Source: Acidimicrobiia bacterium (lineage in GTDB: Bacteria; Actinomycetota; Acidimicrobiia; Spongiisociales; UBA11373). Taken from it: a stretch of 64,000 bases of DNA. Shown piece by piece: positions 7,839 to 16,004 of the stretch. The stretch is taken from positions 372,001 to 436,000 of the forward strand of contig CP129495.1 of assembly GCA_030584185.1 (NCBI GenBank), in the 5' to 3' direction. The notes beneath the pieces were generated by a model. That model saw nothing but the letters and a program-made list of their open reading frames with translations, was not told the origin of the DNA and ran no database searches. Positions within the stretch are counted from its first letter, which is position 1. Each line of letters starts with the position of its first letter. A program made the position numbers and the translations under genes.

Positions 7839-9208
7839 GCGCCGAGACCCAGACGCTCCTCTACCTGGCTGCGGCGGTGGCGTTCATCGTCGGGCTCAAG
7901 CGCCTCGGCTCCCCTCGTACCGCCCGATCCGGCAACGCCGTGGCCGCCCTGGGAATGCTGCTCGCCGTGGTCGTCACCCTCGTCGACGCCGAGGTCTCGT
8001 GGGTCCTGGTGGGAGCCGGCATTGCCGTGGGGGCGGTCGTCGGAACGGTGCTCGCCGTCCGGGTCCAGATGACGGCCATGCCTCAGCTGGTGGCGGCGTT
8101 CAACGGCTTCGGTGGGCTCGCCTCCGCCCTGGTGGCCGGAGCCGAGTTCTCCCGCATCGGCGCCGTCGGTGCCCCGGTCGACGTGCTGGTCACCATGTCG
8201 CTCTCCGTCCTCATCGGGGCCATCACCTTCACCGGCAGCCTGGTCGCCTACGCCAAGCTCCAGGGCCTGATCGGCGGCTCCCCGATCACCTACCCGCTGC
8301 AGAAGCCGCTCAACCTGCTCCTCTTCCTCGCCGGCGCCGGGCTGTCGGCGTGGGTGGTCGCCGATGGGGCGGCCTGGGCGTTCTGGGCCACGGGCGGCAT
8401 CGCCTTGGTGCTCGGCATCCTGGCGGTGATCCCGATCGGTGGAGCGGACATGCCGGTGGTGATCGCCCTGCTCAACTCGCTCTCGGGCCTGGCTGCGGCG
8501 GCCGCCGGATTCGTCATCCAGAATCAAGCCCTCATCATCGGGGGCGCCCTGGTCGGAGCGTCCGGCCTGATCCTCACCAGTCTCATGACCGAGGCGATGA
8601 ATCGCTCTCTGGCCAACGTGCTGTTCGGGGCGTTCGGCGGCGGCGACGGCGGGGGCGGAGGCGCCGCAGCCGGCGGGGCAGCGCGCTCCACGACTCCCGA
8701 CGACCTGGCGATCGCGGTCGGTTTCGCCGAGACGGTCGTCGTCGTGCCCGGATACGGCCTCGCCGTGTCCCAGGCGCAGCACGACCTCCGCTCGGTCGCC
8801 ACCGCCCTCGAGCGCCGGGGCGTGAAGGTGCTCTACGGCATCCATCCCGTCGCCGGGCGCATGCCCGGGCACATGAACGTCCTGCTGGCGGAGGCCGACG
8901 TCCCCTACGACCAGCTGCTCGACCTCGACCAGACCAACGCCGTTCTCGGCCGCACCGACGTCGCCCTGGTGCTGGGGGCGAACGATGTGGTCAACCCGGC
9001 GGCACGCGACGATCCGGGCAGTCCGATCTACGGGATGCCCATCCTCGAGGTGGACCGTGCCCGGCTGGTGGTCGTGGTGAAGCGCTCCCTCTCTCCGGGC
9101 TTTGCCGGGATCGACAATCCGCTGTTCTACGCAGAAGGAACCCAGATGCTCTTCTCCGACGCCAAGAAGGCCCTGACCGACCTGGAAGCCGCACTCGAGA
9201 CCATCTGA
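7835..9208 (+). CDS. pntB: NAD(P) transhydrogenase subunit beta
   Basis: A 457-residue protein. Residues 1-260 hold about nine membrane helices; a Gly/Ala-rich hinge ('GGGDGGGGGAAAGGAA') separates them from the NADP-binding domain III, recognisable by 'VVVVPGYGLAVSQAQH' and 'GRMPGHMNVLLAEADVPYD'. The C-terminus 'LFYAEGTQMLFSDAKKAL' is the conserved end of PntB. The GTG start overlaps the pntAb stop. The hinge is longer and more glycine-rich than usual, which is probably harmless. Confidence 0.95.
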   Translation: MSAETQTLLYLAAAVAFIVGLKRLGSPRTARSGNAVAALGMLLAVVVTLVDAEVSWVLVGAGIAVGAVVGTVLAVRVQMTAMPQLVAAFNGFGGLASALVAGAEFSRIGAVGAPVDVLVTMSLSVLIGAITFTGSLVAYAKLQGLIGGSPITYPLQKPLNLLLFLAGAGLSAWVVADGAAWAFWATGGIALVLGILAVIPIGGADMPVVIALLNSLSGLAAAAAGFVIQNQALIIGGALVGASGLILTSLMTEAMNRSLANVLFGAFGGGDGGGGGAAAGGAARSTTPDDLAIAVGFAETVVVVPGYGLAVSQAQHDLRSVATALERRGVKVLYGIHPVAGRMPGHMNVLLAEADVPYDQLLDLDQTNAVLGRTDVALVLGANDVVNPAARDDPGSPIYGMPILEVDRARLVVVVKRSLSPGFAGIDNPLFYAEGTQMLFSDAKKALTDLEAALETI

Positions 9209-9810
9209 TGGAGTTCCGAGAGGCGCTCCGGCGCCGCCGGATGGTGAGGCGTCACACCGGTGAGCCGGTGCCTCCCGGCACCGCCGAGCGGGTCGCCGCC
9301 GCCGCACTTCGTGCTCCTTCGGCGGGATTCGCCCAGGGCGTGTCGGTGATCCTGGTCTCCGACAGGGAGCGGATCGCCGCCATCGCCGCCGCCTGCGGCG
9401 AGCCCGCCAACATCGGCCGCGGCCGGCAGCCCTGGCTGTCGACGGCCGGGGCGATCCTCGCCATATGCGTGGAGCCGGGGCGCTATCGAGATCGTTACGC
9501 CGAGCCCGGCAAGGACCCTGCCGCCCTCGAACCGATCCCCTGGTGGTGGGTGGACGCCGGGGCATCTCTCATGGGAGTCCTGCTCGCCGCCGTCGACGAG
9601 GGCCTGGCCGCCGGGTTCCTCGGCGGCCACGCCACCGGCGGTGCCCGCCCCTTGCTCGGCCTGCCGGAAGAGGCCCTCCTCGTCGGACTGGTGACTCTGG
9701 GACCGGGAGCAGATCACCCGCCGTCGTCATCACTGCGAAGGGGCCGTCGCCGGGGTGCCATCCATGTCGACCGCTGGTCCGAAACGGGTGATGCCGAGCC
9801 CGCCCGCTAG
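9208..9810 (+). CDS. Nitroreductase-family FMN protein
   Basis: A 200-residue protein that starts in an ATGA overlap with pntB. The opening 'REALRRRRMVRRHTGEPVP' and 'AALRAPSAGFAQG' correspond to the FMN-binding Arg/Ser region of nitroreductases ('RRSVRxFxxxPV...APSAxNxQ'). 'GASLMGVLLAAVDEGLAAGF' matches the helix before the glycine loop. The family reduces flavins, nitro compounds or F420-like substrates using NAD(P)H; substrate unknown. Its last bases form the TAGCCT motif preceding metK. Confidence 0.75.
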   Translation: MEFREALRRRRMVRRHTGEPVPPGTAERVAAAALRAPSAGFAQGVSVILVSDRERIAAIAAACGEPANIGRGRQPWLSTAGAILAICVEPGRYRDRYAEPGKDPAALEPIPWWWVDAGASLMGVLLAAVDEGLAAGFLGGHATGGARPLLGLPEEALLVGLVTLGPGADHPPSSSLRRGRRRGAIHVDRWSETGDAEPAR

Positions 9811-9828
9811 CCTGCCGTTTCGAACCTC

Positions 9829-9833
9829 GAGGT
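9829..9833 (+). promoter_or_regulatory. Ribosome binding site GAGGT that selects the ATT start of metK
   Basis: GAGGT lies 7 nt before ATT 9841. No ATG, GTG, TTG or CTG in frame lies between the upstream stop (TAG at 9808) and residue 13 of the conserved protein. Confidence 0.6.
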
Positions 9834-9840
9834 AGCCGCA

Positions 9841-11007
9841 ATTCGTCGTACGCTCTTCACCAGCGAGTCGGTCGCCATGGGCCATCCCGACAAGGCCTGC
9901 GACCAGGTCTCCGACGCCGTCCTCGACGCAGTCCTCGCCCAGGATCCGCAGGCGAGGGTCGCTTGCGAGGTGATGCTCGCCGCCGACTTCGCCGTGATCG
10001 CCGGCGAGGTGTCCTCGACTGCAGCGGTGGACCACGAGGCGATCGCACGCGAGACACTGCGCAAGATCGGTTACACCAAGGCGGCAGGATTCGATGCCGA
10101 TAGGGCACCGATCACGATCGCCATCCAGCGGCAGAGCCCGGACATCGCCCGCGGGGTCGATCGGGGCGCCGAGATGGGCGCCGGAGACCAGGGGATGATG
10201 TTCGGCTACGCCATGTCGGGCACGCCCTCGCTGATGCCCCTGCCGATAGTGCTCGCCCACGCCCTGGTGGAGCGCCAGGCAGCGGTGCGGATGTCCGGGG
10301 AGATCGCCGAACTCGGGCCCGACGCCAAGAGTCAGGTCACTGTCGCCTTCGAAGCAGGCGAGGTGACAGGCCTCGACTCCGTCGTCCTCTCCACCCAGCA
10401 CGGGCCGTCGTGGGACGACCGTCAGGACCTGCTCGCCGAGGAGGTGAGAGCGCGGATCCTGGAACCGGTGCTCGGCGAGCTGCTCGCCACCGAGACGCAG
10501 GTCATGGTCAACCCCACCGGGCAGTTCTCTATCGGCGGTCCTGCCAGCGACACCGGCCTCACCGGTCGCAAGATCATCGTCGACACCTATGGGGGTTGGG
10601 CGAGGCACGGGGGCGGCGCCTTCAGCGGGAAGGACGCCACCAAGGTCGACCGTTCGGCCTCCTACATGGCCCGTTACATCGCCAAGAACGTGGTGGCTGC
10701 CGGCCTGGCCAGGGAGTGCGAGGTCCGCCTCGGATACGTCATCGGCAGGCCCGAGCCGACGATGGTGACCCTGGACTGCAAGGGCACCACCGCTGCCGGG
10801 GTGGCCGAACAGGAGATCGAAAGCGCCCTGCGCGACGTGTTCGGGTCGCTGACCCCGCGTTCCATCATCGAGACCCTCGACCTGAGCAGGCCGATCTTCC
10901 TGCCCACGGCGTGCCACGGGCACTTCGGAAGGAACCCCGACCAACCGGCGGGGCACTTCCCATGGGAGCGAACCGACCGGGCGGCGGACCTGGCCGCCGC
11001 CTTCTGA
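9841..11007 (+). CDS. metK: S-adenosylmethionine synthetase, apparent ATT start
   Basis: A 388-residue enzyme that makes S-adenosylmethionine from ATP and methionine. All family motifs are present: 'LFTSESVAMGHPDKACDQVSD' region at the N-terminus (ATP site), the phosphate loop 'GGGAFSGKDATKVDRSA', and 'GAGDQGMMFGYA'. The first in-frame ATG (9877) would remove 'FTSESV', which every MetK needs. The reading frame is open to 9811 but offers no standard start; ATT at 9841 has GAGGT 7 nt upstream and gives the expected N-terminus (Met-Arg-Arg-Thr-Leu-Phe). ATT starts are known mainly from E. coli infC and pcnB, so this could limit expression or reflect a sequence error. Confidence 0.93.
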   Translation: MRRTLFTSESVAMGHPDKACDQVSDAVLDAVLAQDPQARVACEVMLAADFAVIAGEVSSTAAVDHEAIARETLRKIGYTKAAGFDADRAPITIAIQRQSPDIARGVDRGAEMGAGDQGMMFGYAMSGTPSLMPLPIVLAHALVERQAAVRMSGEIAELGPDAKSQVTVAFEAGEVTGLDSVVLSTQHGPSWDDRQDLLAEEVRARILEPVLGELLATETQVMVNPTGQFSIGGPASDTGLTGRKIIVDTYGGWARHGGGAFSGKDATKVDRSASYMARYIAKNVVAAGLARECEVRLGYVIGRPEPTMVTLDCKGTTAAGVAEQEIESALRDVFGSLTPRSIIETLDLSRPIFLPTACHGHFGRNPDQPAGHFPWERTDRAADLAAAF

Positions 11008-11050
11008 CCCGACACCCGATCGAGCCGCGGTGTGGGAGACGCCGACCTCC

Positions 11051-11056
11051 TAGTCT
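11051..11056 (+). promoter_or_regulatory. Leaderless -10 box TAGTCT for the betaine/choline ABC operon
   Basis: TAGTCT, 6-nt spacer, GTG start at 11063. Confidence 0.5.
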
Positions 11057-11062
11057 CGCCCG

Positions 11063-12184
11063 GTGGCGACCGAGGCCGTCGAACAGACACCGATGATCCG
11101 GCTGGCGGGGGTGGGAAAGGACTACCCCGGCAGCGACACGCCCGCCGTGACCGCCCTCGACCTGGATGTCGCCGAGGGTGAGATCGTCGTCCTGATCGGA
11201 CCTTCGGGGTGTGGGAAGACCACCACCCTCAAGATGATCAACCGCCTCGTCGAACCGACCCGGGGGCGGATCGAGGTCGCCGGCGAGGACGTGACCGCCC
11301 GCGCCGCCCCGGAGCTGAGGCGGAGCATCGGCTACGTGATCCAGCAGGTGGGTCTCTTCCCCCACCGCACGATCGGCGACAACGTGGCCACCGTGCCGCG
11401 CCTGCTCGGGTGGGATCGAAACCGGATCCGGGAGCGTGTCGCCGAGCTGATGGCACTCGTCGAGCTGAACCCGGATCTGATCCACCGCTTCCCGTCCGAG
11501 CTCTCCGGTGGCCAGCGGCAGCGGGTGGGAGTGGCGCGCGCCCTCGCCGCCGATCCGCCCGTGCTACTCATGGACGAGCCGTTCGGTGCCGTCGACCCCA
11601 TCGTGCGGGAGCGGCTCCAGGACGAGCTCTTGAGGCTGCAGCAGAGGCTGCACAAGACGATCGTCATGGTGACCCATGACCTCGACGAGGCGATCCGCCT
11701 GGGAGATCGCCTGGCGATCCTGGGAACCGGTGGAGCGCTGCATCAGTACGCCACGCCCGCCGAGATCCTCGAGCGGCCTGCAGACGGGTTCGTGGCCGGC
11801 TTCCTCGGGGACGAGCGAGGCCTGCGGCGGCTCTCGCTGATCCCGGTGTCCGCCATCCCCCTGGAGGTGGGGCCGGTGGTCGCTCCCGACGCCACGGCCG
11901 AGGCGGCACGCGCCTGCATGGAGCGCTACGACGTCGACTGGTTCGGTGTCGCCGACGGGAGCGGGCTGGCGGGTTGGGCGTGGGCATCCGATCTCCCGGC
12001 CACCGGCGGTCTGGGTTCGGTGTCGCTGCGGCCGTTCGCCACCCGCCTCGATCGAGCCGACTCGCTGCGACGAGCCCTCGACACCGTGATCGGGTCTCAC
12101 ACCCGCGTGGCTCCGGTGTTCGACGGCGACCGCTACCTGGGCATGGTCACCGCCGATGCGATAGCCCGCCAGGTGGCTTCATGA
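11063..12184 (+). CDS. Glycine betaine/choline-type ABC transporter ATPase with CBS-like tail
   Basis: A 373-residue ATPase of the OpuCA/ProV class. Walker A 'GPSGCGKTTTLKMINRL', signature 'LSGGQRQRVGVARALA' and Walker B 'VLLMDEPFGAVDP' are intact. The last 110 residues resemble a CBS pair, the module that senses ionic strength in OpuA-type importers, though it is divergent. The start is GTG at 11063 with a leaderless promoter. It heads a four-gene operon with two permeases (4-nt overlaps) and a binding protein. Import of an osmoprotectant or choline-like quaternary amine is inferred from the family; substrate is unproven. Confidence 0.88.
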   Translation: MATEAVEQTPMIRLAGVGKDYPGSDTPAVTALDLDVAEGEIVVLIGPSGCGKTTTLKMINRLVEPTRGRIEVAGEDVTARAAPELRRSIGYVIQQVGLFPHRTIGDNVATVPRLLGWDRNRIRERVAELMALVELNPDLIHRFPSELSGGQRQRVGVARALAADPPVLLMDEPFGAVDPIVRERLQDELLRLQQRLHKTIVMVTHDLDEAIRLGDRLAILGTGGALHQYATPAEILERPADGFVAGFLGDERGLRRLSLIPVSAIPLEVGPVVAPDATAEAARACMERYDVDWFGVADGSGLAGWAWASDLPATGGLGSVSLRPFATRLDRADSLRRALDTVIGSHTRVAPVFDGDRYLGMVTADAIARQVAS

Positions 12185-12855
12185 TCGGAGCCCTGTCAAG
12201 CGCCACACCGATACTCGACTGGGAGTGGATTCGGGGTCACTGGGACGACATCGGAGGACGGGTCGTCGAGCACCTCGCCCTCACCGGCATCGCCCTCGGC
12301 GTCGGACTGGCGGTCTCGCTGGCGTTGGCGGGCGCCATCTTGCGGTTCCCGGGTATGCGGGGGCCGATCACGTGGAGTGCCGGAGCCCTGTACACCATCC
12401 CCTCGCTGGCGCTGTTCGCCTTCCTGGTCCCGATGACCGGTTTCGGGATCCTCACCGCCGAGATCGGCCTGGTCTCCTATACGCTGCTGATCCTCACCCG
12501 CAACATCCTCGCCGGAATCGAAGGCGTCGACCCGGCGGTACGGGAGGCTGCCGAGGGGATGGGTTACGGCCCGCAGCGGCTCTTCTGGCGAGTGGAGCTC
12601 CCGCTGGCACTTCCGGTGGTCATCGCCGGGATTCGCGTGGCTGCGGTCACCACGATCGGCCTGGTGACCGTCACCGCCCTCATCGGTCAGGGTGGCCTCG
12701 GCTTCTTCATCCTCCGGGGCCTGAGCCGGTCCTTCGAGACCGAGATCATCGTCGGCACCGCGCTCTCGGTGGTGCTCGCCACCGGTGTCGATCTACTGCT
12801 TCTGGGCGCCGAGCGTTTGGCGACCCCCTGGGCGCGCAGGGGAAGGCCCGCATGA
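12181..12855 (+). CDS. Betaine/choline-type ABC permease 1
   Basis: A 224-residue inner-membrane permease (OpuCB/ProW-like, BPD family) with five or six hydrophobic segments. The cytoplasmic coupling loop reads 'REAAEGMGYGPQRLFWRVEL', the EAA motif that docks on the ATPase. The ATG at 12181 overlaps the ATPase stop. The second permease starts inside its last codons. Confidence 0.88.
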   Translation: MIGALSSATPILDWEWIRGHWDDIGGRVVEHLALTGIALGVGLAVSLALAGAILRFPGMRGPITWSAGALYTIPSLALFAFLVPMTGFGILTAEIGLVSYTLLILTRNILAGIEGVDPAVREAAEGMGYGPQRLFWRVELPLALPVVIAGIRVAAVTTIGLVTVTALIGQGGLGFFILRGLSRSFETEIIVGTALSVVLATGVDLLLLGAERLATPWARRGRPA

Positions 12856-13583
12856 TCGAGTTCATCGCCGACGTGGCGCGCTGGTTCGTCGACAACTGGG
12901 ACGGGTCGACCGGGTACCTGGTGCGGACATGGGAGCACATCGTGGTCTCGGGAACGGCGCTCCTGGCGGCAGCGGCGGTCTCCCTGCCCTTGGGGGCGTG
13001 GCTGGGCCACACCGGGCGGGGCGGGACGCTGGCGGTGAGCCTGGTGAACGTGGGTCGCGCCCTGCCGTCGTTCGGGATAATCGCTCTGGCCCTCCCGTTC
13101 ACCATCCGGCTGGCGGACGCCGTCCCCTTCATCGACAGCGGGCTCGGTTTCCTTCCTACGTTCGTGGCCCTGTTCGCCCTGGCACTGCCACCGATCTTCA
13201 CCAACACCCATGCCGGCATCAGATCGATCGAACCCGAGACGGTCGACGCAGCGCGGGGAATGGGAATGAGCGAGCGGCAGATCCTCCTCGAGGTGGAGCT
13301 CCCCATCGCATCGCCGGTGGTGCTGGCCGGCCTGCGAGTGACCGCCGTCCAGGTGGTGGCGACGGCCCCCCTCGGTGCCCTGGTTGCATACGGGGGGCTT
13401 GGACGCTTCATCATCGACGGGTTCGCCGTGCGCGATGGAGTGCAGATCTTTTCCGGTGCCGTCCTGGTGGCGCTGCTCAGTGTCCTCACCGAGGGCGCCT
13501 TCGTCCTTCTCGAACGCAGGTTGACGCCGCAAGGGGTGAAGCCCACGAGCCGGGCCGAGGCCTCCCCAGCCCTCCCCCACTGA
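12852..13583 (+). CDS. Betaine/choline-type ABC permease 2
   Basis: A 243-residue permease (OpuCD-like) with the EAA loop 'VDAARGMGMSERQILLEVEL'. It starts by ATGA overlap with permease 1. OpuC-type systems have two different permeases plus one ATPase and one binding protein, exactly the set found here. It is followed by a hairpin before the binding-protein gene. Confidence 0.88.
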   Translation: MIEFIADVARWFVDNWDGSTGYLVRTWEHIVVSGTALLAAAAVSLPLGAWLGHTGRGGTLAVSLVNVGRALPSFGIIALALPFTIRLADAVPFIDSGLGFLPTFVALFALALPPIFTNTHAGIRSIEPETVDAARGMGMSERQILLEVELPIASPVVLAGLRVTAVQVVATAPLGALVAYGGLGRFIIDGFAVRDGVQIFSGAVLVALLSVLTEGAFVLLERRLTPQGVKPTSRAEASPALPH

Positions 13584-13585
13584 AG

Positions 13586-13605
13586 CCTTCGGGAATGCCC
13601 GAAGG
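13586..13605 (+). terminator. Intercistronic hairpin between permease 2 and the binding protein
   Basis: CCTTCGGG, loop AATG, CCCGAAGG: a perfect 8-bp stem 3 nt after the permease stop, without a T-tract. It may be a weak terminator or a processing/stability element setting the ratio of binding protein to transporter. Confidence 0.45.
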
Positions 13606-13676
13606 TGCCCCACTGTTACAGCCCGGGGGCGCGGCCGCGCGGCCGGACCCATCACGACCAACGAGAGGAGCGACCC

Positions 13677-14591
13677 ATGCGGACAGGCATCCGCAGGCGG
13701 TCCGTCGGGGCGATGCTCGTCGCCGGAGTGCTGGTGTTGGGCGCTTGCGGCGACGGATCGGGTGACGGAACCGAGGAACGACCGACGATCACGGTCGGAT
13801 CCACCAACTTAGGAGAGCAGCTGATACTTGCCGAGATCTACGCCCAGGCCCTTGAAGGCGCCGGCTACCCGGTGGAGCGATCCTTCAACCTGGGATCTCG
13901 CGAAGTGGTCAACCCGGCCCTGCAGACCGGTCAGATCGACCTGATGGCCGAGTACACGGGATCCCTGCTCACCTTCAAGGGAGGCACTCCCTCGACCGAC
14001 CCTGACGAGACATTCGCCGCCCTCCAGGCCGCCATCGAACCCGACGGGCTGGTCGCCCTCGCCTACTCACCGGCCGAGGACAAGAACGGATTCGTGGTCA
14101 CCGCCGACACGGCGGCCCGTCTCGGCCTGACCAAGGTGAGCGACCTGCAGGCCCACAACGGCACCCTCGTCCTGGGCGGCCCCCCGGAGTGCCCGCAGCG
14201 GGAGTTCTGCCTGCTCGGGCTGGAGTCGGTGTACGGCCTCGAGTTCTCCGACTTCCGGCCGCTCGACGTCGGAGGCTCGCTCACGGTCGAGGCCCTCGAC
14301 GGTGGTGAGATCGACGTCGCATTGCTCTTCACCTCCGACGGCGTCATCGCCGCCCGCGGGTTCGTGCTCCTCGAGGACGACAAGCTCCTGCAGCCGTCGG
14401 AGAACGTGGTCCCGGTGCTGCGCCAGGAGATCGTGGAAGCCTACGGATCAGAGTTGACAGCCCTGCTCGACGCCGTGAGCGCCAAGATCACCACCGACGC
14501 CCTCAGCGAACTCAACAAGCGTTACGGCATCGACGCAGCCGACCCCGAAGACCTCGCCAGGGAGTGGCTCGAGGCCAACGGCTTCCTGTAG
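13677..14591 (+). CDS. Betaine/choline-type ABC substrate-binding lipoprotein
   Basis: A 304-residue OpuCC/OsmF-type binding protein. The signal 'GVLVLGACGDG' places the lipidated Cys at about residue 24. The mature protein starts with 'ITVGSTNLGEQLILAEIYAQ', then 'LQTGQIDLMAEYTGSLL', both diagnostic of the family. GAGAGGAG lies 6 nt before the ATG. It is the last gene of the importer operon, separated from the permeases by a 93-nt gap with a hairpin. Confidence 0.9.
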   Translation: MRTGIRRRSVGAMLVAGVLVLGACGDGSGDGTEERPTITVGSTNLGEQLILAEIYAQALEGAGYPVERSFNLGSREVVNPALQTGQIDLMAEYTGSLLTFKGGTPSTDPDETFAALQAAIEPDGLVALAYSPAEDKNGFVVTADTAARLGLTKVSDLQAHNGTLVLGGPPECPQREFCLLGLESVYGLEFSDFRPLDVGGSLTVEALDGGEIDVALLFTSDGVIAARGFVLLEDDKLLQPSENVVPVLRQEIVEAYGSELTALLDAVSAKITTDALSELNKRYGIDAADPEDLAREWLEANGFL

Positions 14592-14612
14592 ACGACCGAT
14601 CCCGCCCGCCAG

Positions 14613-14643
14613 AGGCGCCGGGGGCCGAGGGCCCTCGGCGCTT
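14613..14643 (+). terminator. Terminator hairpin after the ABC operon
   Basis: GCGCCG (14615-14620) pairs with CGGCGC (14636-14641); the interior contains a CCGAGGG/CCCTCGG palindrome, giving a long GC-rich hairpin. A short T-containing stretch follows. Confidence 0.5.
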
Positions 14644-14658
14644 CTGCGTCGGGTCCGG

Positions 14659-15516
14659 TTGGATGAGGGCTTGACGCCGACCATCATCCAGCCGGTGCCC
14701 TCGTCCAGCCCCAGTCGCTCGGATCCCATTCAAAGCCCGACCAACCCGCGGGTGAAGTCTCTCGTCAGGTTGCGCCAGAGGAGGGAACGCGACCGAACCG
14801 GCCGGTTTCTGGTCGAGGGGTTCCGGGAGCTGACCCGCGCCGCCGACTCCACCGTCGAGGTGGAGACGCTGTTCGTCTGCCCCGACCTCTATCTCGGAGA
14901 GGGGGAGGGCCGCCTCGTCGATCGGCTCGCCGTCTCCGGGGTGGAAGTGGTGGAGGTTGCCGAGACCCCTTTCCGCAAGGCCTCCTATCGGGACCGTCCC
15001 GAGGGTCTGCTGGCGGTGGCCCGCCAGTTCCCCACGAGCCTCAGTGCCCTCGACCTCTCCGGTCCGGCATTGGCCCTGGTGGCCGAGTCGATCGAGAAGC
15101 CGGGCAACCTGGGAACGATGTTGCGCACCGCCGACGCCGCCGCCTGCACCGGCGTCGTCGTCGCCGACCCGGCCACCGATCCCTTCAACCCCAACGTGGT
15201 TCGGGCGTCGCTGGGGACCCTGTTCAGCGTCCCCCTGGCCGTGGCGACCACCGGCGAGGCCGTGGAACACCTTCGCTCCTCCGGTGTGCGGATCCTGGTG
15301 GCGTCGCCCGATGCCGAACTCCCCCACTACCTCGCCGATCTCACCGGGCCGGTGGCGTTGGTGGTGGGAAGCGAGCAGTACGGCCTCAGCGACGCCTGGT
15401 TGGCGTCGGCCGACGAGCGGATCACGATCCCGATGCCCGGATCGGTGGACAGCCTCAACGCGGCGATGGCCGCTGGGATCCTTCTCTTCGAGGCCCTGCG
15501 CCAGCGCGCCGGCTAG
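14659..15516 (+). CDS. TrmH/SpoU-family RNA 2'-O-methyltransferase
   Basis: A 285-residue SPOUT methyltransferase. The N-terminal 'NPRVKSLVRLRQRRERDRTG' begins the substrate-binding domain of the rRNA (TsnR/RlmB) subgroup. The knot motifs follow: 'ESIEKPGNLGTMLRTADA' (motif 1), 'ALVVGSEQYGLS' (motif 2) and 'IPMPGSVDSLNAAMAA' (motif 3). It probably methylates a 2'-hydroxyl of 23S rRNA using S-adenosylmethionine. The start is uncertain: ATG 14659 has no Shine-Dalgarno, and conserved sequence begins about 25 residues in. It ends tail to tail with the cupin gene, sharing 4 nt. Confidence 0.88.
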   Translation: MDEGLTPTIIQPVPSSSPSRSDPIQSPTNPRVKSLVRLRQRRERDRTGRFLVEGFRELTRAADSTVEVETLFVCPDLYLGEGEGRLVDRLAVSGVEVVEVAETPFRKASYRDRPEGLLAVARQFPTSLSALDLSGPALALVAESIEKPGNLGTMLRTADAAACTGVVVADPATDPFNPNVVRASLGTLFSVPLAVATTGEAVEHLRSSGVRILVASPDAELPHYLADLTGPVALVVGSEQYGLSDAWLASADERITIPMPGSVDSLNAAMAAGILLFEALRQRAG

Positions 15517-15911
15517 TCGAGGACCGCCCGGTACTCGGCGTCGCTCACCTTGCGCGGCAGCCACTTGGTGGCTCCACCATGGGTGATGGAGAGGTGGATC
15601 ATCGGCGAGTCCGGCGGCGCCCCATGCCAGTGCACCACCCCTGCCGCGGCGTGAACGGCATCCCCCGGGCCGGCGACGACGGCGGGCTCTCCCTCCGCCT
15701 GGACCACCGCCCGACCCGCCACCACGTACAGGACCTGGCCTGCGGGGTGGCTGTGCCAGTCGCTGCGCGCTCCCGGTTCGAACGACACGCCCAGCACCGC
15801 CAGGTCGTCCTCGTCGTGGGGTTCGTGGTGCGATCCGAACCACACCCGCCCGGTGAAGTGCTCGTCACCGGCCGGCGACCAGTCGATCTCCTCTGCCCTG
15901 CGATGGGTCAA
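15513..15911 (-). CDS. Cupin-domain protein
   Basis: A 132-residue single-domain cupin. The metal motif is 'HSHPAGQVLYVVAGRAVVQ', with the second histidine motif around 'GVVHWHGAPPDS'. It resembles small quercetinase-like or carboxymuconolactone-associated cupins; no substrate can be named. TTG at 15911 is preferred because GAGGAGGAAGG lies directly upstream and a TACCAT box (15936-15941) lies further upstream. A longer frame begins at 15965 but would cross that promoter. Confidence 0.75.
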   Translation of the reverse strand: MTHRRAEEIDWSPAGDEHFTGRVWFGSHHEPHDEDDLAVLGVSFEPGARSDWHSHPAGQVLYVVAGRAVVQAEGEPAVVAGPGDAVHAAAGVVHWHGAPPDSPMIHLSITHGGATKWLPRKVSDAEYRAVLD

Positions 15912-15935
15912 CCTTCCTCCTCGAACGGGTCGGGC

Positions 15936-15941
15936 ATGGTA
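15936..15941 (-). promoter_or_regulatory. -10 box TACCAT for the cupin gene
   Basis: TACCAT, 24 nt before the TTG start, leaving room for the GAGGAGG ribosome site. Confidence 0.35.
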
Positions 15942-15975
15942 CCGGATGTCCTTGTCACCGAACACCTGTTCGTAC

Positions 15976-15981
15976 TACAGT
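15976..15981 (+). promoter_or_regulatory. -10 box TACAGT for the exonuclease/GIY-YIG gene
   Basis: TACAGT, 23 nt before the GTG start and divergent to the cupin promoter. Confidence 0.35.
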
Positions 15982-16004
15982 CGGTGGCCCGCGGGAGGAC
16001 CTCG

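Noticed and set aside
7472-9565. A 697-residue open frame on the minus strand opposite pntAb/pntB
   Set aside because: Low-complexity Arg/Gly/His-rich translation with no family pattern; it mirrors strongly coding genes in GC-rich DNA.
13631-13650. GCGGCCGCGCGGCC palindrome as a regulatory operator
   Set aside because: A short GC-only palindrome in 70% GC DNA is expected by chance and has no second copy near a promoter.
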